A stretch of 64,000 nucleotides of DNA from Palsa-506 sp963786975 (GTDB taxonomy: Bacteria > Actinomycetota > Actinomycetes > Streptosporangiales > Streptosporangiaceae), in NCBI GenBank assembly GCA_963786975.1, contig CAWBBE010000011.1, positions 620,001-684,000 of the forward strand, in the 5' to 3' direction. Under the pieces are notes generated by a model. It was not told where the DNA came from, searched no databases, and saw only the letters and a list, made by a program, of their open reading frames with translations. Position numbers and translations under genes: made by a program. Below, in pieces: positions 16,997 to 25,827 of this stretch; position 1 is the first letter of the stretch; each line of letters begins with the position of its first letter.

Positions 16997-17033
16997 GCGG
17001 CTGCGGCAGGCCAGCGTGCCGTGCCGCAGCCGC
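16997..17033 (+). terminator. stem-loop after the DUF7405 gene
   Basis: GCGGCTGCGGCA (16997-17008) pairs exactly with TGCCGCAGCCGC (17022-17033) across a 13-nt loop, 22 bp after the stop at 16975. There is no T-tract, as is common in high-GC actinobacteria. It probably separates the DUF7405 transcript from hemY. Confidence 0.6.
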
Positions 17034-17134
17034 GGCGATCATGTAATGCCGGATTCCGGCCAGTCCCGCGGGCTGCCCTGCTTCCCCGCAGGTGGTACCC
17101 GAGTACCACCTGGGGCGCCTGACAGACTGGCCGC

Positions 17135-18610
17135 ATGCCCGCATGCACCGAGCCGCCCCGGGTCGTCATCGTGGGCGGCGGGATCGCCGGGCTCGCCGCG
17201 GCGTTCTTCCTGCGCGACGCCGGCCCGGCGGTGACCGTGCTGGAGGGATCACCGCGGCTCGGCGGCAAGCTCGCCGTGTCCGAGGTGGCCGGGATCGCCG
17301 TCGACGAGGGCGCCGAGGCGCTGCTCACCCGTCGGCCGGAAGGGACTGACCTGGCCGCCGCGGCCGGGCTGGCCGCGCGGCTGGTGCCGCCGGGCACGAC
17401 GGCGGCCGGGATCTGGACCAGGGGGCGGCTACGGCCGCTGCCGCGGCGGCAGCTCATGGGCGTGCCCGCGGACGCCGATGCGCTGGCCAGCTCGGGGATC
17501 CTGTCCGCACCCGGGCTGGCCAGCGCCCGGGCCGAGGCCGGGCTGCCCGCCACCGCACGGGCCGGGGACGTGTCGGTGGCCAGCTACGTCGGGGCGAGGT
17601 TCGGCCGGGAAGTCGTGGACCGGCTGGTGGACCCGCTGCTCGGCGGCGTCTACGCGGGCCGGTCCGAGCAGCTGTCGTTCGAGGCGACGCTGCCGGCGCT
17701 GGCCGCGGCATCCCGGCAGCATGCCTCGCTGACCGCCGCCGCCCGTGCCGTGCTGGACGCCGGGGCGGCCAGCGGGCCGGCCGCCGGTGACGGCCCGCCG
17801 GGGCCGGTGTTCACCACGCTGGCGGGCGGGCTGGCCACGCTGGTCCCGGCCGTCGCGGCCGCGTCCGGCGCGGCCGTGCGGACCCGCGCGATGGTCCGCG
17901 GGCTGGCCCGCGGGCCGGACGGCTGGCGGCTCACCGTGGGCTCCGCGCACGCGCCGGAGCAGCTTGCCGCCGATGCCGTGGTGCTGGCGCTGCCGGCCGC
18001 CCCGGCCAGCAGGCTGCTGGCCGGGGTGCCGGGCGCGGCGGCGGCCGCGGCCGGGCTGGCCGGGATACCGAGCGCCAGCATGGCGATCGTCACGCTGGCC
18101 TACCCGGACAGCGCGTTCCCCGAACCGCCGCCGGGCAGCGGCTACCTGGTGCCCGCGGTGGACGGCCACCCGGTCAAGGCGGTCACGTTCAGCACCGTCA
18201 AGTGGCCGCACCTGCGGGCGGGCGGCCAGCCGGTGCAGATCGTCCGCTGCTCGGTCGGCCGGATCGGCGAGGAGGCCCTGCTGCAGCGCGACGACGGCGA
18301 GCTGGCGGCGCTGGCGGCGGCCGACCTGGCCGCGGCCACCGGCGTGCGCGGCGCCCCGGCCGCCGCCCGGGTCAGCCGCTGGGGCGGCGGCCTGCCGCAG
18401 TACACGGTCGGCCATCTGGACCGGGTAGCCCGGATCCGCGCGTCAATAGGCGCCCAGCCCGGGCTTGCCGCCTGCGGGGCCAGTTACGCCGGGATCGGCA
18501 TCCCGGCCTGCATCGCGTCCGCCCGGGCCGCGGCCGACCAGGTCATCGGCTACCTGGCAGCACGCGCGTCCGGCCAGGGCGCGGCCGCCGGCCCCGGCAG
18601 AGGACAATGA
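17135..18610 (+). CDS. hemY: coproporphyrinogen III / protoporphyrinogen oxidase (HemY type)
   Basis: 491-residue FAD-dependent oxidase. The dinucleotide-binding motif is at 9-20 (RVVIVGGGIAGL) followed by EGSPRLGGKL, and the C-terminal FAD segment reads LAACGASYAGIGIPACIASA. In actinobacteria that possess coproheme decarboxylase this enzyme acts on coproporphyrinogen III to give coproporphyrin III (CgoX, EC 1.3.3.15); the adjacent chdC supports that assignment over the protoporphyrin reaction. chdC starts 5 bp after its stop, so the two are an operon. Confidence 0.92.
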   Translation: MPACTEPPRVVIVGGGIAGLAAAFFLRDAGPAVTVLEGSPRLGGKLAVSEVAGIAVDEGAEALLTRRPEGTDLAAAAGLAARLVPPGTTAAGIWTRGRLRPLPRRQLMGVPADADALASSGILSAPGLASARAEAGLPATARAGDVSVASYVGARFGREVVDRLVDPLLGGVYAGRSEQLSFEATLPALAAASRQHASLTAAARAVLDAGAASGPAAGDGPPGPVFTTLAGGLATLVPAVAAASGAAVRTRAMVRGLARGPDGWRLTVGSAHAPEQLAADAVVLALPAAPASRLLAGVPGAAAAAAGLAGIPSASMAIVTLAYPDSAFPEPPPGSGYLVPAVDGHPVKAVTFSTVKWPHLRAGGQPVQIVRCSVGRIGEEALLQRDDGELAALAAADLAAATGVRGAPAAARVSRWGGGLPQYTVGHLDRVARIRASIGAQPGLAACGASYAGIGIPACIASARAAADQVIGYLAARASGQGAAAGPGRGQ

Positions 18611-18614
18611 GGTC

Positions 18615-19349
18615 ATGGCTGGAAACGAGACCGGGCAGCGGCCGAAGGCCCGCGAGCTGAACGAGCTGATCCGCTACACGATGTGGTCGGTGTTCCGGGT
18701 CCGTGATCACGGCGAGCTGGCCAGCGGCAGCGGCACCGAGGCGAAAATCCGGGACGCGATCGCCATCGAGGTCGGTGACCTGCTCAGCCAGGCCGAGGGC
18801 AAGGGCATCGTCACCCGCGGCTGCTACGACCTGCAGGGCATGCGCGCCGACGCCGACTACATGTTCTGGTGGGTCGCGCCGTCCTCCGACGACCTGCAGG
18901 AGATCTACGCCCGGTTCCGCGGTACCCGGCTGGGCCGGGCCAGCGAGCCGGTCTGGTCGGCGATGGCGCTGCACCGGCCGGCCGAGTTCAACAAGAGCCA
19001 CGTCCCGGCGTTCATGGCGGGCGAGGAGCCGCGCAGGTACGTGTGCGTGTACCCGTTCGTGCGCTCCTACGACTGGTACCTGCTCGACGACGAGGAGCGC
19101 CGGGCGATGCTGGCCGAGCACGGGATGATGGCCCGCGAGTACCCGGATGTCCGCGCGAACACCGTCTCCTGCTTCTCGCTGAACGACTACGAGTGGATGC
19201 TCGCCTTCGAGGCCGACGAGCTGCACCGGATCGTCGACCTGATGCGGCACCTGCGGGGCGCGCGGGCCCGCCGGCATACCCGGGTGGAGATCCCGTTCTT
19301 CACCGGCCGGCGCAGGCCGGTACGCGAGCTTGTCGCCGCGCTGCCGTGA
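18615..19349 (+). CDS. chdC: coproheme decarboxylase (hydrogen peroxide-dependent heme synthase)
   Basis: Final enzyme of the coproporphyrin-dependent heme pathway, also called HemQ; it decarboxylates coproheme to heme b using H2O2. The 244-residue product from ATG 18615 has LIRYTMWSVFRV, GCYDLQGMRADADYMFWWVAP, then KSHVPAF and VCVYPFVRSYDWYLL, and MLAEHGMMAREY. Tyr146 corresponds to the catalytic radical Tyr and His169 to the proximal heme ligand. His129 sits 17 residues before Tyr146, the spacing I recall for the actinobacterial distal His. Its stop overlaps the next gene's GTG (GTGA). Confidence 0.93.
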   Translation: MAGNETGQRPKARELNELIRYTMWSVFRVRDHGELASGSGTEAKIRDAIAIEVGDLLSQAEGKGIVTRGCYDLQGMRADADYMFWWVAPSSDDLQEIYARFRGTRLGRASEPVWSAMALHRPAEFNKSHVPAFMAGEEPRRYVCVYPFVRSYDWYLLDDEERRAMLAEHGMMAREYPDVRANTVSCFSLNDYEWMLAFEADELHRIVDLMRHLRGARARRHTRVEIPFFTGRRRPVRELVAALP

Positions 19350-20368
19350 GGCTGCTGTTCGGCCGGGAGCGGTTCACCGCAGAACTGGCCTGGACCGAGC
19401 TGACCGCTGTCCTGCCTGGCTGGGACATCGTCACCTGCCCACGGCACCAGCTGATCAGGTACCTGGACGGGGTGGACGTGATCTGCCCGTTCGGATCCCG
19501 GGTCGACCGGGCGGTGCTCGAGTCCGGCACCTTCGGGCTGGTGCAGCAGTTCGGGGTGGGCCTGGAGCAGGTCGACATTCCCCGGGCCACCGAGCTCGGC
19601 GTCGTGGTCGCGCGGGTGCCGGGCGACGCGGGCGGCAACGCCGACAGCGTCGCCGAGATCGCGGTGCTGCACTTGCTGGCACTGACCCGGCGGCTGCCGG
19701 AAGCCCGGGCCGCGCTGGCCGAAAGGCGCTGGGAATCCCGGCCGACCGGCAAGTCATTGCATGGTGCGACGGTGCTGATCGTCGGCCTCGGCACTATCGG
19801 CGTCGCGGTGGCACGCCGGCTCGTGCCGTTCGGTGCCCGGCTGATCGGCGTCCGGGCCCGGCCGGGCCTCGGCGGCCCGGCCGAGGTCGGGCAGGTGGCC
19901 GGGCCGGGCGAGCTGTCCGGGCTGCTGGCCATCGCCGACGCGGTCGTCTGCTGCGCGATGTTCACCGGCAGCAACGCAGGAATGTTCGGCACCGCCGCGT
20001 TCGCCGCGATGAAGCCCGGCGCGCTGTTCGTTAACGTCGCCAGGGGCGGGCTCGTGGACGAGGCCGCGCTGCTCGCCGCGCTCCAGGCCGGCCGGCTCGG
20101 CGGCGCCGGGCTGGACGTGCACGCGACCGAGCCCGCCGATCCTTCCTCCGCCCTGCTCCGGCATCCGCTGGTGCTCGCCACGCCGCACGTCGGCGGGCTC
20201 ACCGGGCACATGTTCCGGCGTACCGGCGAGGTATTCGCGGCCAACGTGCGGCGCTGGGCCAGGGGCGAGGAGCCGCATTGGACGGCGAACTCGCCAGATT
20301 GCCGCCGCGGGCGGCTCGGCCAGCCGGGGGAGATGCGGCGGGACGGCCCCGTTAAAAAAGGCTCCTGA
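19346..20368 (+). CDS. D-2-hydroxyacid dehydrogenase family protein
   Basis: 340-residue NAD(P)-dependent dehydrogenase. The Rossmann motif is GATVLIVGLGTIGVAVARRL; the catalytic triad is seen in FVNVARGGLVDE (Arg), DVHATEPAD (Glu) and LATPHVGGLT (His). NADSVAEIAVLHLLALTRRL is the conserved lid helix. The GTG at 19346 overlaps the chdC stop as GTGA, linking it to the heme operon, although no heme function is known for this family. Substrate unknown. Confidence 0.85.
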   Translation: MRLLFGRERFTAELAWTELTAVLPGWDIVTCPRHQLIRYLDGVDVICPFGSRVDRAVLESGTFGLVQQFGVGLEQVDIPRATELGVVVARVPGDAGGNADSVAEIAVLHLLALTRRLPEARAALAERRWESRPTGKSLHGATVLIVGLGTIGVAVARRLVPFGARLIGVRARPGLGGPAEVGQVAGPGELSGLLAIADAVVCCAMFTGSNAGMFGTAAFAAMKPGALFVNVARGGLVDEAALLAALQAGRLGGAGLDVHATEPADPSSALLRHPLVLATPHVGGLTGHMFRRTGEVFAANVRRWARGEEPHWTANSPDCRRGRLGQPGEMRRDGPVKKGS

Positions 20369-20441
20369 TGTTCTTCCGGGCAGCCCCCGGCGGGCGGCAA
20401 ATCCGCTTCCGGCCGCGGCCATCGCCGGATAGCTTGGGCTG

Positions 20442-21311
20442 GTGCAGATCGGCGTGAACGTCCCGAATTTCGGCCCCGGCACGAATCCTGACGTGCTGCG
20501 GAGCTGGGCGCAGACGGTAGAGGGGCTCGGCTTCGACCTGCTGATGGTGTCCGACCATGTGGTCGTGACGCCCGACGTTGCTGAGCAGTACCCGGCGCCG
20601 TTCTACGAGCCGTTCACCACGCTTTCCTGGCTGGCCGGCCTCACCAGCCGGGTCCGGCTCGGCACCACCGTGCTCATCGTCCCGTACCGGCACCCGCTGC
20701 TGGTGGCCAGGATGGCCGCCAACCTCAACCAGCTCAGCGGGGGGAGGCTGGTGCTCGGCGTGGCCGTCGGCTGGGCCCGGCAGGAGTTCGCGGCACTCGG
20801 CGCCGCGTTCGGCCAGCGCGGGAAGGTGACCGACGATTACCTGCTGGCTCTTCGCTCCGCCTGGGCCGACGAAGCCGACTACCAGGCCGGGCGGATACCG
20901 ATCTGGGTCGGCGGCAACAGCGACGCCGGCGCGCGCCGCGCGGTACGCCTCGGGGACGCCTGGCATCCGCTGGGTTTCACCATGCCCTGGCTGCGCGAGG
21001 CGCTGGACCGGATGAGCGCCGCGGCGGACGAGCTGCAGCGGCCGGTCCCGGCGCTGGCGCCGCGGATCGTGCTGCGGCTCACCGAAGCGCCGGTCACCGG
21101 CACCGGGCGGCTGGCCGGCGTGGGCACGATCGGCCAGATCGCCGGCGACATCGAGCAGCTGCGCCTGCTCGGCGCCGAGACCGTCGTGCTCGACCCGTTC
21201 AATGGCGACCCGCGGGAGACCTGCCACCCGCAGGCGGCCTGGCGGGCGCTCGCGGCCGTGGCCGCCTGGCGGGATCAGGGCACTGATGATGCGGACAGGG
21301 AGCAACGGTGA
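20442..21311 (+). CDS. LLM-class F420-dependent oxidoreductase
   Basis: 289-residue luciferase-like TIM-barrel protein: MQIGVNVPNFG start strand, LMVSDHVVVTPDVA, RLGTTVLIVPYRHPLLVA, GGRLVLGVAVGWARQEFAALG and PIWVGGNSDAGARRAVRLGD are diagnostic of the TIGR03619-type F420 subgroup. GTG at 20442 is used because it begins exactly at the first barrel strand. It overlaps the deaminase gene by 4 bp (GTGA), so the two are co-translated. Substrate unknown. Confidence 0.85.
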   Translation: MQIGVNVPNFGPGTNPDVLRSWAQTVEGLGFDLLMVSDHVVVTPDVAEQYPAPFYEPFTTLSWLAGLTSRVRLGTTVLIVPYRHPLLVARMAANLNQLSGGRLVLGVAVGWARQEFAALGAAFGQRGKVTDDYLLALRSAWADEADYQAGRIPIWVGGNSDAGARRAVRLGDAWHPLGFTMPWLREALDRMSAAADELQRPVPALAPRIVLRLTEAPVTGTGRLAGVGTIGQIAGDIEQLRLLGAETVVLDPFNGDPRETCHPQAAWRALAAVAAWRDQGTDDADREQR

Positions 21312-21736
21312 CACCCGACGACGAGCGACTCCTGCGCAGGGCTATCGGACTGGCCGCCAAGGCGCGGGCGGGCGGGGACGCGCCGTTCGGCTCGCTGCTG
21401 GCCGGCCCGGACGGCGGGGTGCTCGCCGAGGCGCACAATACGGTGCTTACCGACGGTGACATCACCGCGCACCCGGAGCTGAAGCTGGCCAGGTGGGCGG
21501 CCCGCGAGCTCAGCCCGGCCGCCGCCGCCGAGACCACCATGTACACCAGCTGCCAGCCCTGCGGCATGTGCGCCGGCGCCATCGAGCGGTCCGGCCTCGG
21601 CCGGGTCGTGTTCGCGCTCGCCAATGAGCAGCTAGCCGGGCTCAAGCCGGGCGCCGGATTCCCGCCGGTGCGGCAGCAAGGGCCGGCCCTGACCGACGAG
21701 GCCAGCGCGGTGGTCGAGGGCTACTACCCGCACTGA
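21308..21736 (+). CDS. nucleoside/guanine deaminase-like protein (CDA fold)
   Basis: 142-residue zinc-dependent deaminase of the cytidine/deoxycytidylate superfamily. The zinc motif is AHPELK (His and catalytic Glu) with TSCQPCGMCAGAI supplying two Cys ligands. The HPE variant and the DAPFGSLLAGPDG segment resemble guanine deaminase/tRNA-adenosine deaminase relatives, but it is shorter and diverged, so the substrate is uncertain. It is coupled to the preceding F420-type oxidoreductase through a 4-bp overlap. Confidence 0.82.
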   Translation: MTPDDERLLRRAIGLAAKARAGGDAPFGSLLAGPDGGVLAEAHNTVLTDGDITAHPELKLARWAARELSPAAAAETTMYTSCQPCGMCAGAIERSGLGRVVFALANEQLAGLKPGAGFPPVRQQGPALTDEASAVVEGYYPH

Positions 21737-21899
21737 CCCCGGCCCGGCCGCAATCGCGCCGGAGGCCAGGTTTCCCGCCGCATCGTGACCTGATTGTTGC
21801 CGATCAGCCTGACGACTTATGTAGTCATCCCCATACTAAACGTCAAGGGCCAGCGGAGCGGGGAGCTCATCGGCCCAGGGCGGGAAATGGGGTCGGTGG

Positions 21900-23030
21900 A
21901 TGTCGATGACATGCCGCAATTGCGGCTTACCGCTGGGCAGTGCCGACGTTTTCTGCGGGAACTGCGGGCACGCGGCGACCGCGGACGGCGCATATCACGA
22001 CGGGCCGGCCTGGGCCGCCCGCCAGCGGCCGCCCGGCTACGGCTACGGCGACGGCCAGCCGCCGGCCAGCGAACCCGGCGTTCCGGAAGCCCGCGCGGCA
22101 CAACCCTGGCGCCAGGCCAGGGAGCCCGCCGACGAGCCCGGGATTGACGATAATCCGCGGATAGCGCTGGCGTATGAGCAACTGGGCCTTGACATGACCG
22201 GGGACTGGTCTTTCGACCCGCTCCGTAACAAGCGCTTCCTGGGGCAACTGGCCCGCCGGCTCGCGCTGTACTTCCTGGCTGCCGCGGCTACCAACTTCGT
22301 GATCTTTATTTTCCAGTTTGTCAGCTACCTCAGCTCATCGGGACTCAGCTCAGGAGGACTCGGCTCAGCCGGATCGTTTGCCGGCTTCCTGGGATTTGTC
22401 TCCCTGCTGATCTGGATCGCGTCGTTCCTGCTCTTCTGGCTGCTTCCGGTGCCGGGATTGCTCTGGCAGTGGAGCAGGCTGCTCAGCCATCAGGCGCCCG
22501 CGGCCCAGCGCGCCTTTGACCACATCAGCCAGGCGCTTGACCGCCATATGTCGCCCAGGGACGCGCTGCGGGTACGCCCCTACCCGCTCCCGGGTGAGGG
22601 CCACCGGCACTTTCTCGAACTGCACCGCGGTGTTTTCGCGGGCTTCGTCTCCTGTTTCCCGCATGGCAGCGATCTGTATATTGGTTACTCCTTCTGGATA
22701 CGCATGTCGCCGTTCCGGATGGTGCTCATGCGTATCGGCAGGACCATCCAGGATTGGGGAGGGCGCGGCAACGATATGTACCAGACCCTTCGCTATGAGT
22801 CGACCAGGGCCACACTCTGCGCCATTCACGGCTGCACGCTGGAGGGGATTGAGGCGGCCATCGGCGAGCAAGGTCAGGCCGCCAGGCAGGCCGGGCCGGC
22901 ACCCGCGGCCCGGCCGGCCGGCGAGCAGCCGCGGCTGCGGATCGCGGGCCGGCCGACCCGATCCGCTAGCCAGCCGGAGCACCCGGGCGGGCCCGCCCGG
23001 CCGGGCGGGCCGGCGCTCGCTTCCCGGGTG
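21900..23030 (+). CDS. zinc-ribbon membrane protein (3' end uncertain)
   Basis: The N-terminus has a zinc ribbon (MTCRNCGLPLGSADVFCGNCG, two CxxC pairs), then a disordered linker to ~95, two hydrophobic helices (~115-140 and ~155-185), and a C-terminal globular part (HRHFLELHRGVFAGFVSCF, FRMVLMRIGRTIQDWGGRG, MYQTLRYESTRATLCAIHG). No named family is recognised. The frame has no stop until 24821, but beyond about 23030 it runs antisense to the whole polX gene and reads as composition-driven protein, so I end the gene here. A TAG in another frame at 22967-22969 suggests a lost stop through an indel. Confidence 0.6.
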
Positions 23031-24755
23031 CTATCGGCCGTTGCGGAGGAAAGCCCGCAGTTCGGCCAGCGGCCAGGTGTTGATCACGTCGGCCGGGGTC
23101 AGCCAGCCGCGCTGCGCCTGGCCGACGCCGAACCGGATGTTGGCCAGGTGGGCGGTGGAGTGCGCGTCACTGTCGATGGCGAACTTGACCCCGGCGTCCT
23201 GCGCCGCCCTGATGTGATCCGACGGCAGGTCGAGCCGGTCCGGGTGGGAGTTGACCTCCAGCGCGGTGCCGGTCCTGGCGCAGGCCCGGAACAGCTCGGC
23301 GAAGTCGACGTCCACGGGCCGGCGGCGGCCGATCTTGCGCGCCGTCGGGTGGCCGATGACGTGCACGTACGGGTTCTCGCAGGCCCGGATGAACCGGGCG
23401 GTCATCTCCTCGCGCGGCTGGTCGAAGTGCGAGTGCACGGACGCGACGCAGATGTCGAAGCCGGCCAGGAACTCCGGCGGCCAGTCCACCGTGCCGTCCG
23501 GGGCGATGTTGAGCTCGGTTCCGTGCAGCAGCTCCATCGGCTGGTCCAGCCGGCCGGCCAGGTCGCGTACCTGATCGCGCTGGGCGAGCATCTTCTCCGC
23601 GGTCATCCGCTGCAGGTAGAGGTTCGGCGCGTGGTCGGTGACCGCGTAGTACTCGTAACCGCGGCCGGCCGCGGCGGCCACCATGTCGGCAAGCGAGGCG
23701 ACCCCGTCGGTCAGGCTGGTGTGCGTGTGCAGGTCACCGCGGATCTGCCGGTCGGTGACCAGGTCGGGAAGCTCGCCGCGGAGCGCGGCCCGGATCTCGC
23801 CGCGGTCCTCGCGCAGCGTCGGCGGTATCCAGTCCATGCCGAGCCGCCGGTACACCTCCTCCTCGGTGCGCGCCGCGATCAGCTCCCCGGACTCGACGTC
23901 GAACAGGCCGTACTCGGACAGCCGCAGCTTCTGCCTGACCGCGATCTCGCGGATCGCCACGTTGTGTTCCCTGGAGCCGGTGAAGTACTGCAGCGCCGCG
24001 CCCCAGCAGTCCGGCGGCACCACCCGGAGATCGACCTGCAGGCCGGATGCCGTGCGGATCGAGGTCTTGGCCGGCCCCGCGGCAATCACCTCGGCGGCCT
24101 CGGGCAGGCCGGCGAAGGCCGCCATCAGCGGCGCGCTGTCCGTTGCCGCGGCGAGGATGTCAATGTCGCCGGTGGTCTCGCGCATCCGGCGCAGCGAGCC
24201 CGCCCAGGTGCACCGCAGGCAGCCGGGGGCCGCGCTGATCGCCGCCACCATCGCCGCGGCGGTGCTGGTCGCCGCGCCGAGCAGCACCCGGCCGCGGCCC
24301 TGGCGGAGCAGCTCGATGCCGCGCAGCAGCTTCTCCTCGCTCTTCGGGCCGAACCCCCTCAGGTCGCGCAGCCGGCCGGCCGCGATCGCGTCGGTGAGCT
24401 CGCCGACGGAGCTGATGCCCAGCTCCTGGTGCAGCTGCAGGGCGCGTTTCGGGCCAAGCGCGGGAATCCTGGTCAGCTGCAGCACGCCGGGAGGGATCCG
24501 GGCGCGCAGTTCCTCGACGGCCCCGATCGTGCCGGTGCGCTGGTACTCGCCGATCTTGCCGGCTATCGAGGCGCCGACGCCGGGTACCTGGCGCAGGCCG
24601 GCCGCGTCAAGCCCGGCCAGGTCGCCGGAGTAGCCCGCGACGGCGCGCGCCGCCTTCTCGTAGTTGCGCGCCCGGAAGGCGTCGCCGCCGGTGATGTGCA
24701 GCAGCGCGGCGTATTCACTGAGGAGTGCGGCGATCTCGTCGTTGGCCCGGCTCAC
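23031..24755 (-). CDS. polX: family X DNA polymerase with PHP exonuclease domain
   Basis: 574 residues, the normal size of bacterial PolX. Domains in order: 8-kDa and helix-hairpin-helix region (LRQVPGVGASIAGKIGEY, LTRIPALGPKRALQL, LRGFGPKSEEKLL), nucleotidyltransferase palm with GSLRRMRETTGDIDIL (metal-binding Asp pair), YFTGSREHNVAIR thumb, and a C-terminal PHP domain (GDLHTHTSLTDG, AVTDHAP, LLHGTELNI, SVHSHFDQP, AIDSDAH) with the His/Asp metal ligands intact. It acts in gap-filling repair with 3'-5' exonuclease activity. Confidence 0.95.
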   Translation of the reverse strand: MSRANDEIAALLSEYAALLHITGGDAFRARNYEKAARAVAGYSGDLAGLDAAGLRQVPGVGASIAGKIGEYQRTGTIGAVEELRARIPPGVLQLTRIPALGPKRALQLHQELGISSVGELTDAIAAGRLRDLRGFGPKSEEKLLRGIELLRQGRGRVLLGAATSTAAAMVAAISAAPGCLRCTWAGSLRRMRETTGDIDILAAATDSAPLMAAFAGLPEAAEVIAAGPAKTSIRTASGLQVDLRVVPPDCWGAALQYFTGSREHNVAIREIAVRQKLRLSEYGLFDVESGELIAARTEEEVYRRLGMDWIPPTLREDRGEIRAALRGELPDLVTDRQIRGDLHTHTSLTDGVASLADMVAAAAGRGYEYYAVTDHAPNLYLQRMTAEKMLAQRDQVRDLAGRLDQPMELLHGTELNIAPDGTVDWPPEFLAGFDICVASVHSHFDQPREEMTARFIRACENPYVHVIGHPTARKIGRRRPVDVDFAELFRACARTGTALEVNSHPDRLDLPSDHIRAAQDAGVKFAIDSDAHSTAHLANIRFGVGQAQRGWLTPADVINTWPLAELRAFLRNGR

Positions 24756-24780
24756 CGGACCATTCTGCCCGGCGCGGATC

Positions 24781-24826
24781 AGCGGTTAGGAATTGTCCGG
24801 CGCGTGCCGGACAATTCCTAACCGCT
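24781..24826. repeat. 21-bp perfect inverted repeat upstream of polX
   Basis: Arms 24781-24801 and 24806-24826 are exact reverse complements (arm contains GCGGTTAGGAATTGTCCGG) with a 4-nt loop. It is 26 bp upstream of the polX start and 200 bp upstream of the divergent aldolase gene, so it sits in a promoter region and cannot be a normal terminator for either gene. It could be an operator or cruciform-forming mobile palindrome. Confidence 0.85.
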
Positions 24827-25025
24827 AAGTCCGGCCTCGGCCCTGCTGAGCCGCCCGTTCATCCGTCATGGCGGGCAGCCTAGCCCGCGCGGCGCAGCAC
24901 CACTTGACATGTCCGTGCGGCAGCTCTGACGATGCAGGAGCATGCCGGATTCGCGACCGCGGCCCGGTCCCGGCGGCCGGCCGGATGCTGCCGCGTGATC
25001 ATCCCGACGCACGGAGGAGCTTGCC

Positions 25026-25814
25026 ATGACCACGGTTGACGGACTCATCACCGGCCGGCAGCTAGGCGCGGCCGGCCAGCCGGTCTTCGAGTCGGTGCAG
25101 GAGGAGCGGCTGCACCGCAAGCGCGAGCTGGCCGCCGCGTTCCGGGTGTTCGGCCGGTTCGGCTTCTCCGAGGGCGTTGCCGGGCACATCACCGCCAGGG
25201 ATCCGGAGCGTCCGGACCGGTTCTGGGTCAACCCGTTCGGCATGTCCTTCAGCCAGATCAAGGTCTCCGACCTGATCCTGGTCGACCACAATGGCGAAGT
25301 GGTCGAGGGCGACCGGCCGGTGAACCGGGCCGCCTTCTGCATCCACTCCGAGGTGCACAAGGCCAGGCCGGACGCGGTAGCCGCGGCCCATGCGCACTCC
25401 CTGCACGGCAAGGCCTTCTCCAGCCTGGGCATCCGGCTGGATCCGCTGACCCAGGACGCCTGCGCGTTCTTCGAGGATCACGGACTCTATGACGACTACC
25501 GCGGCGTCGCCTACGACGTCGAGGAGGGACGCCGGATCGGCGCCGCGCTAGGCGCCACCAAGGCCTGCATCCTGCAGAACCACGGCCTGCTGACGGTCGG
25601 CGAGTCGGTCGGGGAGGCGGCCTGGTGGTTCGTCACCATGGAACGCTCCTGCCAGGCACAGCTGCTGGCGATGGCGGCCGGCACGCCGAAACACATCGAC
25701 CGGGACACGGCGCTGATGGTGCGCGAGCAGATCGGCCACCACCTGGCCGGCTGGTTCCAGTTCCGGCCGCTGTGGGATCAGATCGTCGCCTCCGACCCCG
25801 ACCTGTTCGGCTGA
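25026..25814 (+). CDS. class II aldolase/adducin family protein
   Basis: 262 residues, GGAGG Shine-Dalgarno 7 bp before the ATG. The family's zinc ligands are visible in AAAHAHSLHGKAF (two His) and ILQNHGLLTVG (third His); HITARDPERPDRFWVNPFG is the conserved phosphate/substrate loop, and NRAAFCIHSEVHKARPD the helix with the conserved Glu. Members act as fuculose-phosphate-type aldolases or decarboxylases; the substrate cannot be read from sequence. The next gene starts 13 bp downstream and encodes an FMN oxidase, so the pair may form a small catabolic unit. Confidence 0.85.
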   Translation: MTTVDGLITGRQLGAAGQPVFESVQEERLHRKRELAAAFRVFGRFGFSEGVAGHITARDPERPDRFWVNPFGMSFSQIKVSDLILVDHNGEVVEGDRPVNRAAFCIHSEVHKARPDAVAAAHAHSLHGKAFSSLGIRLDPLTQDACAFFEDHGLYDDYRGVAYDVEEGRRIGAALGATKACILQNHGLLTVGESVGEAAWWFVTMERSCQAQLLAMAAGTPKHIDRDTALMVREQIGHHLAGWFQFRPLWDQIVASDPDLFG

Positions 25815-25827
25815 CCGGGCGCTGGTC

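Noticed and set aside
23031..24821. Long plus-strand open frame fused to the zinc-ribbon protein
   Set aside because: It is wholly antisense to a well-conserved polX and reads as Arg/Gly/Ala/Gln-rich composition with no domain.
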